The position numbers and the translations under genes were made by a program. Of a stretch of 64,000 bases of DNA, positions 34,085 through 47,300 are shown in pieces. The notes beneath the pieces are model-generated. The model was not told the DNA's origin, ran no database searches, and saw only the letters and a list, made by a program, of their open reading frames with translations. The DNA is from Nematostella vectensis (Eukaryota; Cnidaria; Anthozoa; Actiniaria; Edwardsiidae): assembly GCF_932526225.1 (NCBI RefSeq), contig NC_064043.1, positions 9,405,821-9,469,820 on the forward strand, given 5' to 3'. The stretch's first letter is position 1; every line of letters begins with the position of its first letter.

Positions 34085-36919
34085 TTCGGCTTCTAGTATT
34101 CAGCTATTCCTATCTTTATTCTTTTATTCGTCTTTACAACGTTTTTTTTTCAAGGCTTCACTATAAACTTTAAAAACCAAAATGGAAGCTTAGACGATTT
34201 AGTTGACCATGTTTTCCCTCGAAATTTTCTAGCCTGATTTCCCTGCAGTTGATGGAACCGTCTGGTATAATAGGGTGCACAAGTATTTAGTGTATTAGGT
34301 AGTAAACATGTCATGCACTATTTCACTGCGCAATTCTTTACTTCCTGAGCGCCGTGTCAAAAGGCATGTAAGGAGTCTCCGAACGATGTCAAATATTGCC
34401 CCATTAGTCCCCAGCCCGGCGCTTGCTTCCCCGTAATCATCAAGTTTATCAAGCTATCAGAGTATTACAGTAACGGCATATCAGCAAATCATGACCTAAA
34501 AGGAGCCATAAGACAAACCTCCCACATCGAGACAAGCTTGTTGATTTTTTTAAATAATCATGACGATGGAAACTTCCTGAAATATTCACAAAACGCTCTG
34601 ATTTTTAGCTTTTGAATATCAGTGCAAAAAATACCAAGTCAAAAAGGAAGTTTATAATCGTGAAAAAATATTGGCACAATTAGCCTTTAGAAAATAGAAG
34701 ATATTTCTAATTGGTGGCTCGCAGAGAATCGAGAAAAATGAGATGAAAAAAGCATATGGAAGAAGGAGAGAGGGGGGTGAGCGAAAGGGAAAAATAAGAG
34801 AGTGGAAAAGGGAAATAATTAGAGAGAGGAAAGGGAAGAACAAAGGAAATAACGGGAAAGCAATTTGGTTGCTATAAGGCTTGCACTTGGAGTAGATTGT
34901 GCTAGATTGCGCTGTGTTTTTATATATCGATCCCGCGCTGTATATATATATATATTTATAGATACAGTGCTCCAAGCCTTTTGGAACCGTGGAGAATCCT
35001 TTAAAGATCAAGAATCATAACATGAAACAACTAACAAAATCCGATACCGTGTGCGACATCACAACGCTCTACTCGACACATTTTTGACGCAGTCAGAGAA
35101 ATTAAGACATTTACCGTAAAATACATCAGTCAAAGGCTGATAAGATATCAATAGGAAATAACTTCACACCATTGTATAATCCAAAGGAAAAGATTAATAA
35201 AGTTTAGATAAGCATCAATTTCTCATTTTGTTTTTCAAAAGAATATTTGTGTTAATAACTAAGTCAGACACACTCGGACGACAAGCGTACTTTGCAAGCG
35301 CTCGCAAAGGTCACACCCGCGTTAGTAATTTTCCGCCAATTTTTTTTTTTTGTTGTAAACTGTAAACTTGTCGACTTTCTGCTAGCAAGGAACTCGTCAA
35401 AACAAGTGAATGATTTTTATAGCTGAAAACAGACATCAAACAAACATTAAAACAAACATTACATAGATATAGACGTTAATGAATATTAGTAGAATGGTAG
35501 TGTAGAGCCTCTAGTCGTCTTTTTGCTGCTGCGACGGGCGGTATTCACGGACACTCGGGTAGATTTTACTATCGGCTCGTACTTCAGACAAAACGGTTCC
35601 TCAAAGACTTCAGACCATTTGAATCCGCATATTTTTTCGAATTAAATACTATTTTCAAGCTTCCTTTTTTTCTGTGAACATAAGAACTTTGAAGCACAAA
35701 GTGAGGCGGTAAACACGTAAAAGTGTCAGACCGAGTGGGGCCTGGGGAGTTGCGCGGCTGACTTGGCACAACAGGGTAACCGCGCGATGACCACAAAACC
35801 ACGTTGCATAGCTATACCATATTTCTAACATAAAATCAATCTCGTTCCCAGAGCCCATGTACCTTTGTGCCAGCGGCAAGGTACTGTATACCTTGTAGTA
35901 AAACCGGAACCAACAGATTCTGCTGGAGAAACATTGATTATCCCAGAAGGGCCTTGTTCCTTGCCGCTGGCACAAAGATACGTGGGCTCTGGGAACGACA
36001 TTGCAACAAAATTTATTCAACTTGATAACAAATGCGCTGCTTTCAATTTAAACAATCAGAAATTGAAATCAATTATTTAATATGCACTAAGCACTAAATG
36101 ACATGATAACTTCGATAATTCAATCAGAATAGGGTCCAAAGAATCCCCGATTCCTTTCAGGCTACGCTTGTTTCTATTTTTCTGTCCCACGGGCCCGGAT
36201 CGGCAAGGTAAAAAAGGTTAAATGGATGCGAGGTGAGTCTACCTTTGAAACGGCTATACCAAATTTATTTCATTTATCCCATTTTAAATAAGAATATCTA
36301 GTAGGTGTTACCTGTCCTACTTATTATCGGTTTCAATCGGGTTATATTAGTTCATATATATTATGTTCAATAAATTCCGAAAAAAAAATAGACATTTCTA
36401 GCCCGAAAACCGTAGGTGACCTTGCTTCCGAACAGATGTTTGACCGAAAATGGTCGTTTGGTGTCCTTGAAATAATTTACGGACCCGAGGTACAATACAC
36501 TGTACAATACAAAACAAACACAAACGCTAAATTAGTGATAAAATCTAGCAACAGTCCATTCTTAGGGATGGCCATGAGTGCACATTAGTATATTTTTTCT
36601 CTCGACAAACAATTTATGAATGCATAATATATACATGAAGCGATATGCTGCAGAAGCCAACACAGTCTCAGAAACTTTCTAGATCAACTCTTTGCCCACA
36701 TTAGAAAGAAAGTCTCTTCAAATCTTCCCTTTTTCCATAATCTAACCTTAGCCTTTTTTTTGTTCTCAGGAAATTTTTGTACGTTTATTCCTGTTCAGAG
36801 CCTTTAGCGTAGCCAGCTTGAGTTAACGTGGTAATTGCTATAAACGCCCTAAGCTTGACGTAAATTTATAATTAAAGGATATGAATAATCACTATATGAT
36901 TTTTTTGCACAGGGCGGCT
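34085..36919. other. Intergenic region between divergent PAN-domain genes
   Basis: No gene recognised. It holds probable promoters of both flanking secreted-protein genes, AT-rich stretches including a short TATA repeat near 34939, a MITE at 35842-35998, and a likely 5' UTR intron of the plus-strand gene ending in the acceptor at 36911-36912. Confidence 0.6.
35842..35998. mobile_element. MITE with about 42-bp terminal inverted repeats (TCGTTCCCAGAGCCC)
   Basis: Left arm TCGTTCCCAGAGCCC, CTTTGTGCCAGCGGCAAGG; right arm CCTTGCCGCTGGCACAAAG, GGGCTCTGGGAACGA. 157 bp in total with a loop of about 70 bp, non-coding. Confidence 0.85.
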
Positions 36920-39453
36920 ATGATGAAGACTCTTCTATACATCTTATTTGTCACTGTGTTACTATGGCAACATCTCAATGCTCAGAATGCTTGCGGTTTG
37001 CCTGCACTGTATGATGTAAGAAACTACATCTTACAAGGTCACGTGATCAGAACTGTTAGCATGGCAACGATACTGTTTTGTTTCGAAGCCTGTGCGAAAG
37101 ACAGCGCCTGTTGGACGATCAATTTTAAATTGTAAGTTTGGAAATCTTTGTCAAGTGGTGAAATAGGCCATTCCAGCTATAAGCATGTGCGCCACTCACC
37201 ATGGAAGCCAAACTCAATTACCGGCATGCAGCGCGCGCCTTGTTCTGGTAGTTGAGGTAGGTTTCTGTGGTTATGAGCGCGCAAACTTATAGCTGTAATG
37301 GCCTATTACTTTTACGTACCATGGCAACCGATTTTGAACTTGAACACTGAGAAATACGGAGATATGCGGTCTCCGTAGCAGAAGGCCCCACGTGAATTTT
37401 CACTGAGAAATTGAACTTAATTTTACAAAACCGTCCTTAATAGATCGAGCTGCGAGCTGAATTCCGCATCCCACTTGTCTCATCCACATGACTTGACGCC
37501 TAACTCAGGCGCTTACTACGCTGTCGTCAAGCCGCTGACCATATGCAGTGATGCATACTGCAGCACAAATACCACGTGTGTTGTGACGGCGAATGGCATA
37601 GGATACGCGTGTGGTACGTGAGATATTTTTACTAAGAAGCCCTCTTTTAGCATTGCTTTATTAACACATATTAAATTCTCATCGATCGACAAGTTTTCAA
37701 ATATTTCCCCGTTGTTGTTGTTTTTTTTTTTTTTTTGCATGAGTAAGACCACCAGCTGGTAAATATAGGAATATGATACCAATAAAGTATTAAAGCAGAA
37801 CTACACAAATGGTAAATCCTAAAAATACGTCGTTGCCAATATTAACACAATTTGATATTAGATTTCAGAACACATCACTCTAATAAAATATATATTTTGC
37901 TATCTACGACCCTGTCCCCACATATCCGTTTTCGTTTGAAAACGCAACCTTTTTGTTCCGTTTTAAAAAAGATCCGCGTCCACACGAAGCGTTTAAGTTT
38001 TGATATGACTCGTCCCTACGAAAACGCAGAAACAATACGAAAACGATAGCATGCTCTACAATGCATGCGTACCCGCGCGCCAAGTGGACTGGACCTGAGT
38101 TATCACGCCATCTTTTTCGAAAGGTTCCGTTTTCGTCCATCCCCACGGCACCGAATGGGTATCGTTTTCAAATTGTTCCGTTTTCGGTCATCGTTTTCGC
38201 GGTTACGTGTGGATGATACCCGTATCCTTAACAAAAAGGTCGGATACGTGGGGACGGAGTCTGAGCCTCGGCATGTTTTTATTGGCGAAATCTCAGGCTA
38301 AACACGTGCTTTATGATACCAAAAGAGTTTATAGCGCATTACCGATCCGCTCGTATTTCCATTATTTCCCAGAATGCAGTAGCGCCCTCGGCATGCAAGA
38401 TCGCCGAATCACTGACTTACAGCTAATGATATCTTCGCAATATGATAAGAACGCAAAGGCAAAGTCTGGGAGGCTACACCACGTGAGTACATTCAATGCA
38501 GACTGGGGTGCCTGGATTGCGAAATACACGGATACATCACAATGGATTAGTGTTGATTTCCAAGAGTGCATGATTGTCCGAAAGGTGGCATCTCAAGGAT
38601 TGGGAAGAAAACGTTGGTTTGTCAAGAGCTACACCATCGATTACACCATGGATGAAGCAAGCTGGTCAGAGTATAAAAGTGGTGGTGTTGCAAAGGTCTG
38701 TTCGTCAGTTCTTTGAAGAATCCTTAATTTTGGAATAAATCATATACGACGCAATCTCGAAAAGCGGGGGAGAGGGGGAATGAATGTTAATATATAAGGA
38801 ATAGCAAAATTAGGTGTAACCAAAAGCAATTTGTAAACCCAAAAGATAGCAAAAGGGACATTGATCCCTAAGGGATTGCAGCTAAAACAAAACGAATTAT
38901 CATTTTGGTTTATGTGTCTAATAACTTAATTAAAGACAATCCAGACGCGTACACAGGGGGGTGCGCAGAATGCGCGCGCATCCCCCTTTGGCAGCCACGA
39001 ATAACTTCTTATTTAGGAATCTTTAAATATCACTAGAATTAATCACTAGAAACATATCTTAAGAGGTTTAACAGGAATTTTGATACAATAATAGGGCTTA
39101 TAGTGTTTGGATCGGGCTGGAAAATATCCTTATGGAGAGAAGATTTTCAAGGAGACCCTAAGGGGGACACTTCGGGCAAATTTAAACCTATATGGCCATA
39201 CTTTCTTTTAGAGTCGGGGTCATTCAATCGAATATATCGCAAATGCCTACCGAAAGCAGTTTATTGGATAAAATAGAAATTAACAAACTTCTAAACCTTG
39301 ACTTTTTAGGTGTTTCTGGCGAACAGCGACGATTCTTCGGTGGTTACCAATGCCCTGATCCCCGCTGTTCGGGCTCGCTTCCTAAAGGTCAAGCCAACGG
39401 CCTGGGTTGACCAAATCGCCATGAGACTGGAGTTCTACGGTTGTGTGTGTTAG
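36920..39453 (+). CDS. Secreted PAN / F5/8C (discoidin) protein, 282 aa
   Basis: Predicted secreted recognition or adhesion protein. Exons: 36920-37131 (coding; the exon probably begins at 36913 after TTTTTTGCACAG), 37444-37613, 38373-38695, 39310-39453 (TAG); phases agree. Start chosen as MMKTLLYILFVTVLLW, a clear signal peptide cleaving near LNAQNA. PAN-like module about 24-105 with CGLPALYDVRNYILQG, CFEACAKDSACWTINF and CELNSASHLS. A short cysteine-rich linker follows (ICSDAYCSTNTTCVVT), an incomplete EGF-like segment. Then an F5/8 type C domain about 128-280: CSSALGMQDRRITDLQL, FNADWGAWIAK, QWISVDFQECMIVRKVASQG, WFVKSYTIDYTMD, VFLANSDDSSVV, FLKVKPTAWVDQIAMRLEFY, final GCVC. Ligand unknown. 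Divergent from the PAN/EGF/D8C gene, with which it shares signal peptide plus PAN at the N-terminus. Confidence 0.88.
37162..37307. mobile_element. MITE with AATAGGCCATTCCAGCTATA termini
   Basis: 22-bp terminal inverted repeats, 21 of 22 matching (AATAGGCCATTMCAGCTATA plus AG). 146 bp, in intron 1 of the PAN-F5/8C gene. Non-coding. Confidence 0.85.
37911..38257. mobile_element. MITE with CCTGTCCCCACATATCCG termini
   Basis: Left end CCTGTCCCCACATATCCG is the inverted partner of right end CGGATACGTGGGGACGG. The interior has several TTTTCGTTT/AAAACG palindromes. About 350 bp, in intron 2 of the PAN-F5/8C gene. Confidence 0.75.
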
Positions 39454-39625
39454 TCTATAATCAAAGACATTCTTGTACCTGCATAGTTTAGAGTACCCTT
39501 ATTTGTGTTAATGTAATCGAAGACATTCTTGTACCTGCATAATAGTTTAGAGTACCCTTTTTTGTGCTAATGTAATCGAAGACGTTCTTGTACCTGCATA
39601 ATCGTTTAGAGTACCTTTATTTGAC
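39442..39625 (+). repeat. Three-copy tandem repeat starting at the stop codon of the PAN-F5/8C gene
   Basis: Units of about 66-70 bp containing AAGACATTCTTGTACCTGCA, TAGTTTAGAGTACC and TTATTTGTGTTA. The first unit begins in the last codons (TGTGTGTTAG), so the array appears to have grown from the coding end into the 3' UTR. Confidence 0.85.
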
Positions 39626-40112
39626 TGAATAGGGCCTCTGTACTTTTGAATGATTATCTACCCTAAAAAGTACCATTTATCCTAGTAGATTTTGTAGTCA
39701 TTCTACGAAGAATCATTTCGCACTTTGTATGCTTGAGAAGATAACCATATATAATTATATGAGTATTGCATATTAGTCTTCATCTGTTCGAGTTTTAATG
39801 ACATTGCAGGGTCATAGCAGACACGAGACATTTAAGAAAACTTGGATGGGGTGGAGGGGTGAGGGAGGGGGGTACAACTACGCCCTTACTTGTCTTTCTT
39901 TTTTTATAAAAGAAACTGGTAGTAGCATTTGCATTATTATGACGAAAAACTTCGTCTCGTGATCTATCAGCTTCGTGCAGGTTTTGTTTTGAGTCGAGTA
40001 CAAGGCTCATGGGAAAACCCTAAATTTTAATAGAAAACGCCATCCAGCGCCCTAAGCCCTGAATTGAAGAGGTAATTATCATGGTAGCACCCCCTCCCCC
40101 CAATGGCAATGG

Positions 40113-40319
40113 CAGGGACGGATCCAGGATTTCCCGATGTGGGGCAGTGACCCTAAAGGGCGGGGGCAATATTAAAAACTTTATCAATTTTAGCTATGAT
40201 TAAGAGAGAATAAGATATCTTATGCTCTTATGCTCTCATACGTTAGTTCAGTAATTTCGATCCGAAGAGCGGAGCCCCACAACCCAGCCACCCACCCCTC
40301 CCCCCTGGATCCGCCACTG
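40113..40319. mobile_element. MITE with CAGGGACGGATCCAGG termini
   Basis: Left CAGGGACGGATCCAGG, right CCTGGATCCGCCACTG: the CAGTGGCGGATCC-type ends common in animal non-autonomous DNA transposons. 207 bp, non-coding. Confidence 0.8.
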
Positions 40320-41015
40320 AAACTCGAAAGATAATGAATTGAGATGGGAGCTTTTTCTCCATACAACCTTCGCTAGGACCCCCCCTCCCCCCGACCCTTG
40401 CTTCATATTTCTTTTACAACCTGTACTCTTATTGCATATTGCATATGAAAAAAAGGCAAAGGCGACAAAAACTTTAATGAAATCGTCGCTTGCTAGACCA
40501 CCACACCGCTATATCTTATGTTATTTGTACACCTTTGTTGTCTTGTGTCTTGAAGCAATGATCTAAACTTGAATCCGTCACGGCTAAAAGTAGGGAAAAT
40601 AAAAAGTATTCTGCTATTAGTTTTGTCTCAGCCCAACCCTGCAACAATGTTTCTTTAAGACCTTGCAACTTCTCATCACACTCCGTCTCCATCTATCCTT
40701 TTGGTGCTAACACAGTCACATGAACTTCTTTCGACAATTGAAAAACTTCGATAATTCATATCACGTTCCTCCGCATCGTCATAGGGGAGGGACATCTTGA
40801 AAGAACGAAACGGCGTGTATCGCCCTATCGCGACTGGAGCCAACACTAAAGACCATCCTGGATTTTTCGTACTTTAATATGAAATAAAATACATCAGTGC
40901 GGAACATTAACATTTTTGGTTATATTTGAGAAACAATCTGATTAACCAATCAGAGACGAGTATTACTATGCCTAGTCTTACGCGGACACGCCTCAACTCA
41001 GAGTAGGAAAACGAA

Positions 41016-41102
41016 ATGGCGGTTCCGTCGAATCGGGAAAATCATGTTGAACGCCGCTTTTTAACTCTCTATGCTAGCAGTGATTCCTTCTTATCTGTTT
41101 AA
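41016..41102 (+). other. Short open frame (28 codons), possible 5' exon, unassigned
   Basis: MAVPSNRENHVERRFL begins at an ATG in ACGAAATGGCGG context and ends in TAA, followed at once by an acceptor-like AACAG. No continuation or homologue recognised. It could be a first exon, an upstream frame in a 5' UTR, or chance. Confidence 0.2.
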
Positions 41103-42012
41103 CAGGGATTTCACTGACTCAGTGCGTCAGATATATCCTTTTTGTGTTGTTTCTCATCGGCAACAGACCTCATTTGCAGGGTTATTTTTACGACTTCACC
41201 GAATCGTACTGTAATGAACGCGGAAGGGTAAGCCACTGCTAGCACGGTATAACATTGATCACCAATTATCTAGTTGTACGTTTCATCAAGTCATACAAAT
41301 GCACAAAATTTCCCTGGATTTATCTTGCTTTCACACTCGGAATGAAGACACTCCAAGAAAAAATTTTAGCTGGGATATTGAAACTAAAATGAATCTTATA
41401 CAGAATGGCAGCGAGTCTCATTAAAAAAATTAAGCTAAATGGTATACAGAATGGCCGCGAGTCACTGTTTATTGTATGCAATTAAAAGACACTACATGAA
41501 AGTATTGTTTAAATGTTTATATTTGATCCTGGAATAGATAGATTTGCTATGATCAGTAAATCTCAGGGATGGCAGTCATTATACATTGCTGCATTAGTTT
41601 GCTATTACTCGCAAAAAAAGTCCTTACCACAAATGCTCACATTTTGGCTTTTTATAAATGGATTCTAGAGGGGGCACTTGTTTGAGGGACTATGTAATGT
41701 GCTTGAGGGTTGTATGTATACCTCGGTGTCAGAACCATTCCAAAAGGACTTCATTGTATTCAGCTCTGTTTTCATCATGATTCTTTTTATCAAACAAAGG
41801 AAGTTTTGTGACACAAATCGTGCTTAATACACAGGTTCTAAAACCAAGTTAGAGCCATTGAGGATGTATTTCATTATGTGTGCAGACAAATGGAAAAAAG
41901 GCATAGAGTGTAAACTAGGGTGAGGAAAAGGCAGGGTAAGGGCAAAGGGGTGGTGACTAAGGGTATGTCTAATGGGGGGTGCTGACACAGGTTGTGAAGA
42001 TGAAGTAAACTT

Positions 42013-42850
42013 GTACCAGGTTTGATTTAAGCCTTGGAGATAATAGGAGAATGGGAGTGTAGTCATACCCTGGCTCCAAGCTTTACTAGAGCAGATATCA
42101 TATGGAAAATATATATTCATATTTGGTGATACTTTAGGCCCAATTTTTTTCTCATCAGTCTATTATATGTGCAAAGAGTTTTTTTTTATAAAAAGGGAAT
42201 TAAATTAATTTTATTTGATAGGCAAGTCTGAGTATTGAAGCTCCCTTCTGAAACTATAGTGATGGTAAGAATTTATATGTTTGGGGTATAGAATTAGGTT
42301 TGGGTATTTGTTTGGGAGGTAAGTTTCTATGCTTGCTATATTTTATGTATAGAACTCAGGTTTAGGTATTTTTTGGGGGGTGGGGCTGATTTGACAAATG
42401 CTTATTTTAGCACATTGTGCCCTTCTTTTTACCCCTCGTACCAGGTTTGATTACTAGGCCTTGGAGATTCTAGGAGTATGATCGTGCAGTCATAGATATC
42501 ATACTTTATGGAAAATAAATATTTATATTTGGTGATACTTCAGGCACATTTTTTTTCTCAGTGCCTATTGCACAGAGTTTGATTGTTGTCTTTTTTTATA
42601 AAAATGGAATAAAATTTATTTGATTTAATAAGCAAATCTGAGAGTTGAAGCTCCCTTTTTTGGGAAGATTTTGTATGCTTGGGCTATAGAATTTAGGTTT
42701 GGGTATTTGTTTGGGAGGTAAGTTTCTATGCTTGGTATATTTTATGTATAGAACTCAGGTTTGAGTATTTTTGAGGATGAGTAGGGGGGGCTAATATATC
42801 AAAAAGTTCTTATTGCAAATGCTTATTTTAACATATTATGCGTACGCTAA
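42013..42850. repeat. Tandem duplication of about 0.43 kb
   Basis: The segment beginning ACCAGGTTTGATT recurs near 42442, and the later landmarks TTGGGTATTTGTTTGGGAGG plus TAAGTTTCTATGCTTG (near 42299 and 42708) and ATAGAACTCAGGTTT (near 42350 and 42758) repeat in the same order. The copies have diverged modestly. Confidence 0.85.
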
Positions 42851-44396
42851 ATGAAAAATATATTTATATTCAGATATCAAACAATTTACATAAAACAACA
42901 CGGCACAATAATGCTATAGCAACTACGTTGGAGTGCTAGTTTATCATAAACCAGCAAATCAGTAATAACAGAAGCTGCATAACAATGAATATCCCCGTGT
43001 GTCTGTTTGGTGAGCGCATAAGATGTGGCGTGACAACGCGCGTTACGTCCAATAGTGGTTTGAAGGGAATCATCGCTCACGGATATACCTATTCGTATAG
43101 AATAGGTATGAATTCTTTTTTTTTATAAAGATAAATGTTATTTATAAAATTCAAATGAATCTCGAATTTGGTTTTTTTTTTTTTTTATGCCTCGGTAGAG
43201 AATAGGATTCCAGCAGGGACGACACACTTGTGAACGATTTACGATCGCCGACTGCAACTTCTCCCCGCGTGAATAACTTTATAAGATAGCTTTACCGTAA
43301 AAAAGGCATTTTCTAGGCTTGCTATCTTCGCAATTTTGAAAGCTAGGAACTCAAATCTTGTAAATGGCGTGATCATCGCGCTACTATAAATACAGTGATC
43401 GTTAGCATTGATGTTGCGTTAGCGTGTCGCGTTTTACACCTCAACTTAAACGATATTGTAATGTATGTAGCTTTAGGATTATGAAGAACATAATTGAAAA
43501 ATCCATTGTTAATTTCCTGGTTCTACAATTGAATTATTGATTAACGGTATACTGTTAGTTGTTAGCAGTATACGGCTCGATAAAAAATTAAGTGATAAAA
43601 TAAGAAAGTACATTAATGTAAGCGCATTCTCCTACAAGTTTATGTTTATTGCTGTTTTGGTCACTTTTTGCGATGCGACGTCTCGCTAACAAAACAAATC
43701 AATATTACCAAAAAAGGTAATGTACGGCACTGATGTCGTTATGTCGATATGTCGCTAGTGTGCACTAGGCATAAACATAGCAAAGCGAGTGATCTCCGAG
43801 CGTCTAATAAATCAACCTTTTTTGGTACACCACAGTTAGACGAGAGCCCGAAGAGAATTCAGATTTCGTTACTTTAAGAGTAATATGACTACCTTTCTTT
43901 CTTAAGAAGATTATTTTCCCACGAAGTCCATTTCGAGCGTATTCTCATGAGGGAAACATTGGGTGACCGAACGTGACCGAACGCGCACTCGGGTAACCAG
44001 GTCTGCGTGTTGCCGCATGTAGGGACTGGGTACGAGTGCATCCCGTGAATGCAAATATAGAAAGCTACTCCCTGCCTTCTGCATCATAAGAAGAGGCGTG
44101 TATTCGACGCATTACAGCTGCCTTATTATTGAAAAATCTCCTGTTTTGATGTGACTTGTATCAGAGAACCTCAAAGAATAGTTAAGGTAAGTTGTATTAT
44201 TGTGTACATCGCAACATTCGTATCACAAGCTCGTAAATCGAATGCTTTGGCAAATAACAAAGTCTGGTTATAACTTAGGGCTTCATAACTTGTTGACGTC
44301 GATCTTGAAACAGGTTTGTTTGAATAGTCTTTACCAATTGAATATTTGCTGCTTTAATGTTCTCAGATCATTTTCAAGGGGGCTATATCGGTCAAC

Positions 44397-47300
44397 ATGG
44401 ATCTCAAGCCAATGTTCCTTCCCATTTTACTGAGTGAGTAAACACCAAGTATATTACTTATAAAACCAGAATGCCTATGAAAGTATATTTTTGCAATTCT
44501 TAAGTAATGATTTATTTATAACTTTTTATAAATTACTGGGGTCCACCGACAGCAAAAATGCCTTCGTAAATATTCAATAGTTGTTAGCTGTTGTGCTTTT
44601 AATGCCGATTTCGATTAATGATTTTATGTTTACTTGTAGAATCAGATTTGTTCTGTCTTACTTATTAAGTTATATAACCTTTAAAAACTTATAAATCATT
44701 CCCAAGCAGTAAGTCATCCCCTTTATTATTGAATTCATGCAAAAGTTGAATGATAATGGATTTTTTTTTTAAAAAAAGGTCCTGATTTTACATTTTACAC
44801 ATCCAAGTTTACTATCCAGAATTCTTTTTACAACTTGGCATAAACAATATTGAAGTTAAGGGCTTTCAAAAAATGTAATAAGAAATGGGGTTACCGACCT
44901 CGTTTTAACAACAGAGGGGTGTAGAGTTGATGTGTTTTTACTGATCGCGCAAGGAAAAATCCCAAATCTTAGTTTTCAAAAAGAGCGCCTAAAGTCTTTA
45001 GAAATTTAAAGCCGCATTGTCACCAGTTTACTTCTGGAGGTCCGACGGAAACCTCAACCGTTAAAAGACAAAAGAATCTATTATAATCCGAGATATATAA
45101 CAGGCCATCCATTCCAAATTATCAATCACAACCTCAACGAAACTTCCAATAGACACACTGCTTTCAATATGTTGAAATATTTTTCGCGTTTTCTGTTAAA
45201 AATCATCGGAGATTTGTTACGCAATCGACCGGAAGTACACTTGTGACAATGCAGCTTTAAGTTCTGTTTGCCGAAATGCCAAAATCAGATCTCCTAAACA
45301 ATAACCCGTAGTAGCTAACGTTCAAAACAAATCGCATTTTATGAGGTCGCACTAAAAGACATTGTTTTTGCCACTATTAATACGGTAAAAAGTGCCATTT
45401 TGAAGTATTTTTACATCTTTTAAGAGAAAAGAAATGAACTTCTACCATCAAATTTTTTTTTCCTTCTGTCAGTATATCATTTTTCTGTATATATTTAACT
45501 ATTTGAGCAAATAAAACGTGGGGGTTACCAACTTCGTTTTTCTGTCAAAGCGATATAAATTAAAAAAAACGTGAGACTTTTTATTTGTTTTCGTATACAA
45601 CTGTAACGCGCACACACACTTTATCCCTGAAAATTCAAACAAACAGCGCAAGCTACTATGCACAGAAGGGGTGCGCAGGGCATTTCAAGGGAATTACCTT
45701 AATCAATAAAATTGTTATGATCTTAGAAATTTGCATCTCAACAAATTTCAATGTGGTATGTCAGGAGTTTTTCCTGTGCCATGTATCAATCAACAATGAG
45801 CTAGACTGAAAAATCCAACATGCATTATTGTTATTCTTTTGTCCATTCACCTGATATACCTAACAAATTAATAATGAGCATGAGTAGATGTTCTTGAAAA
45901 CCCTGCACTTTCCAGCCAAGCTTTAAGCCTACCCATGTAATTATTTGTAAAAACAGTGAAGTTAATAAGTTTAAATAATTCTGCATTTTAAATTATTTTC
46001 TCAAACCTTTTTATTCTGTGAAGCCCACAAGGTCTCATGACCACTATGACACTTTGTCCATCAGGCTTCCTGGTTGGCCTTTAGGACTAGACTTCAATCC
46101 AATGCCCTCAGAATGCAAGAATAGCCCCAAAAAGGCCCATTCTTTGAGCACATAATACATAAATACCCATACCCACCTATTTTGATTATTGTTTAAGTGA
46201 AAAATCCTGTGTTGGGCTCATCATACATCTGGCTTTCTTTAAAGTCCAGATTAAACAACAATGATGGCCAATACGGGGAGGGAGGGGGAGGGGGGAAGTG
46301 GGCATGGGAAGATAAGGGGCCACAGGAAGCCTGAACAACAAATAATAATAATAATAATATAGCACTTTCTTAATTGACAAATTTTGTACACTGATTGGCT
46401 AATTCAAAATCACATTGCATAGAAAAAGAGCTTTTGTTAGCTGGCTCCATGCTCAACGTTTGGGTTCCCTGTGTGCAAATATGTCAATATCAGCTAATAC
46501 AGACATAACACACATGAGAATTGTCAAACAAAATCCCACAATTCTTTACTCTGAATCTCTAACACTTTTTTGTATTATTATAGGTGTGGCCCTGGGTCCA
46601 TCTCTCACAGAATCAGGTAAGAGTACCAGCGATAAAACACCACAGTGCCTGTAGGTGCATGTACTGAGGGAAGTCAGCTTTATCAGCGTCTTTTGTCTAT
46701 TTAATGCCCTGTCAGTTCACTAAGTCTTGTGGGAGTCTTGATATTAGAGGGTGTTAGAATACAGTCCATAAACTTCTTCTTAACTAGAGAAAATGCCTCT
46801 CTAAAAATAAGTGGTTATGCTGATTTGTCAAGCATTATCCCTCCATCAGTGTTTCTTGTTTGTTTGTTTTTGACAAAGGCTGCCCAGGCAAGTTTTTCTA
46901 CACTTTGCCAGTTGTCCTTCTAATCTCACCAACAAAGTTTTCAAGTTTAGAACCTGACAAAGATTACCTTACCTTTCACATCTATAGGCCCTATAGGAAG
47001 TTTAATTTAAGAACTGTAGCATGTGCAAGCCATAATCTAGATGTTCACGGGTTGAACATGTTTAGAAGCGAGTAAGACCAAATACAAACAATAATATTGA
47101 AGTGGTAAAGAATACAAAAAGAGTGCCAAAATCACCTACAATAAGAAAACCCTTTATAACCCTGTCATGGCATTAATGTAGAATTGTTTCCAGCTTGCTC
47201 TGCTAGACTTGATGATAAAGTTCTGGGATACATTTTCTCGCCGACAAACAAAAATACACCCTTGATGAGTACTTCAGCTTTGGACACATCGCATGGAGAT

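Larger units (their letters stand above)
39454..44396. other. Intergenic region upstream of the CUB-CUB-TM gene
   Basis: No gene recognised with confidence over about 4.9 kb. It contains the 3' tandem repeat noted separately, a MITE at 40113-40319, a short ATG-initiated frame at 41016-41102 of unknown meaning, a 0.4-kb tandem duplication at 42013-42850, and probable non-coding 5' exons of the downstream gene: donor-like AAG|GTAAGT near 44187 and acceptor TTCTCAG at 44360-44366. Confidence 0.55.

Noticed and set aside
34652..35011. Minus-strand 119-codon frame rich in Phe and Leu
   Set aside because: Low-complexity AT and CT-rich sequence including a TATA repeat; no family resemblance.
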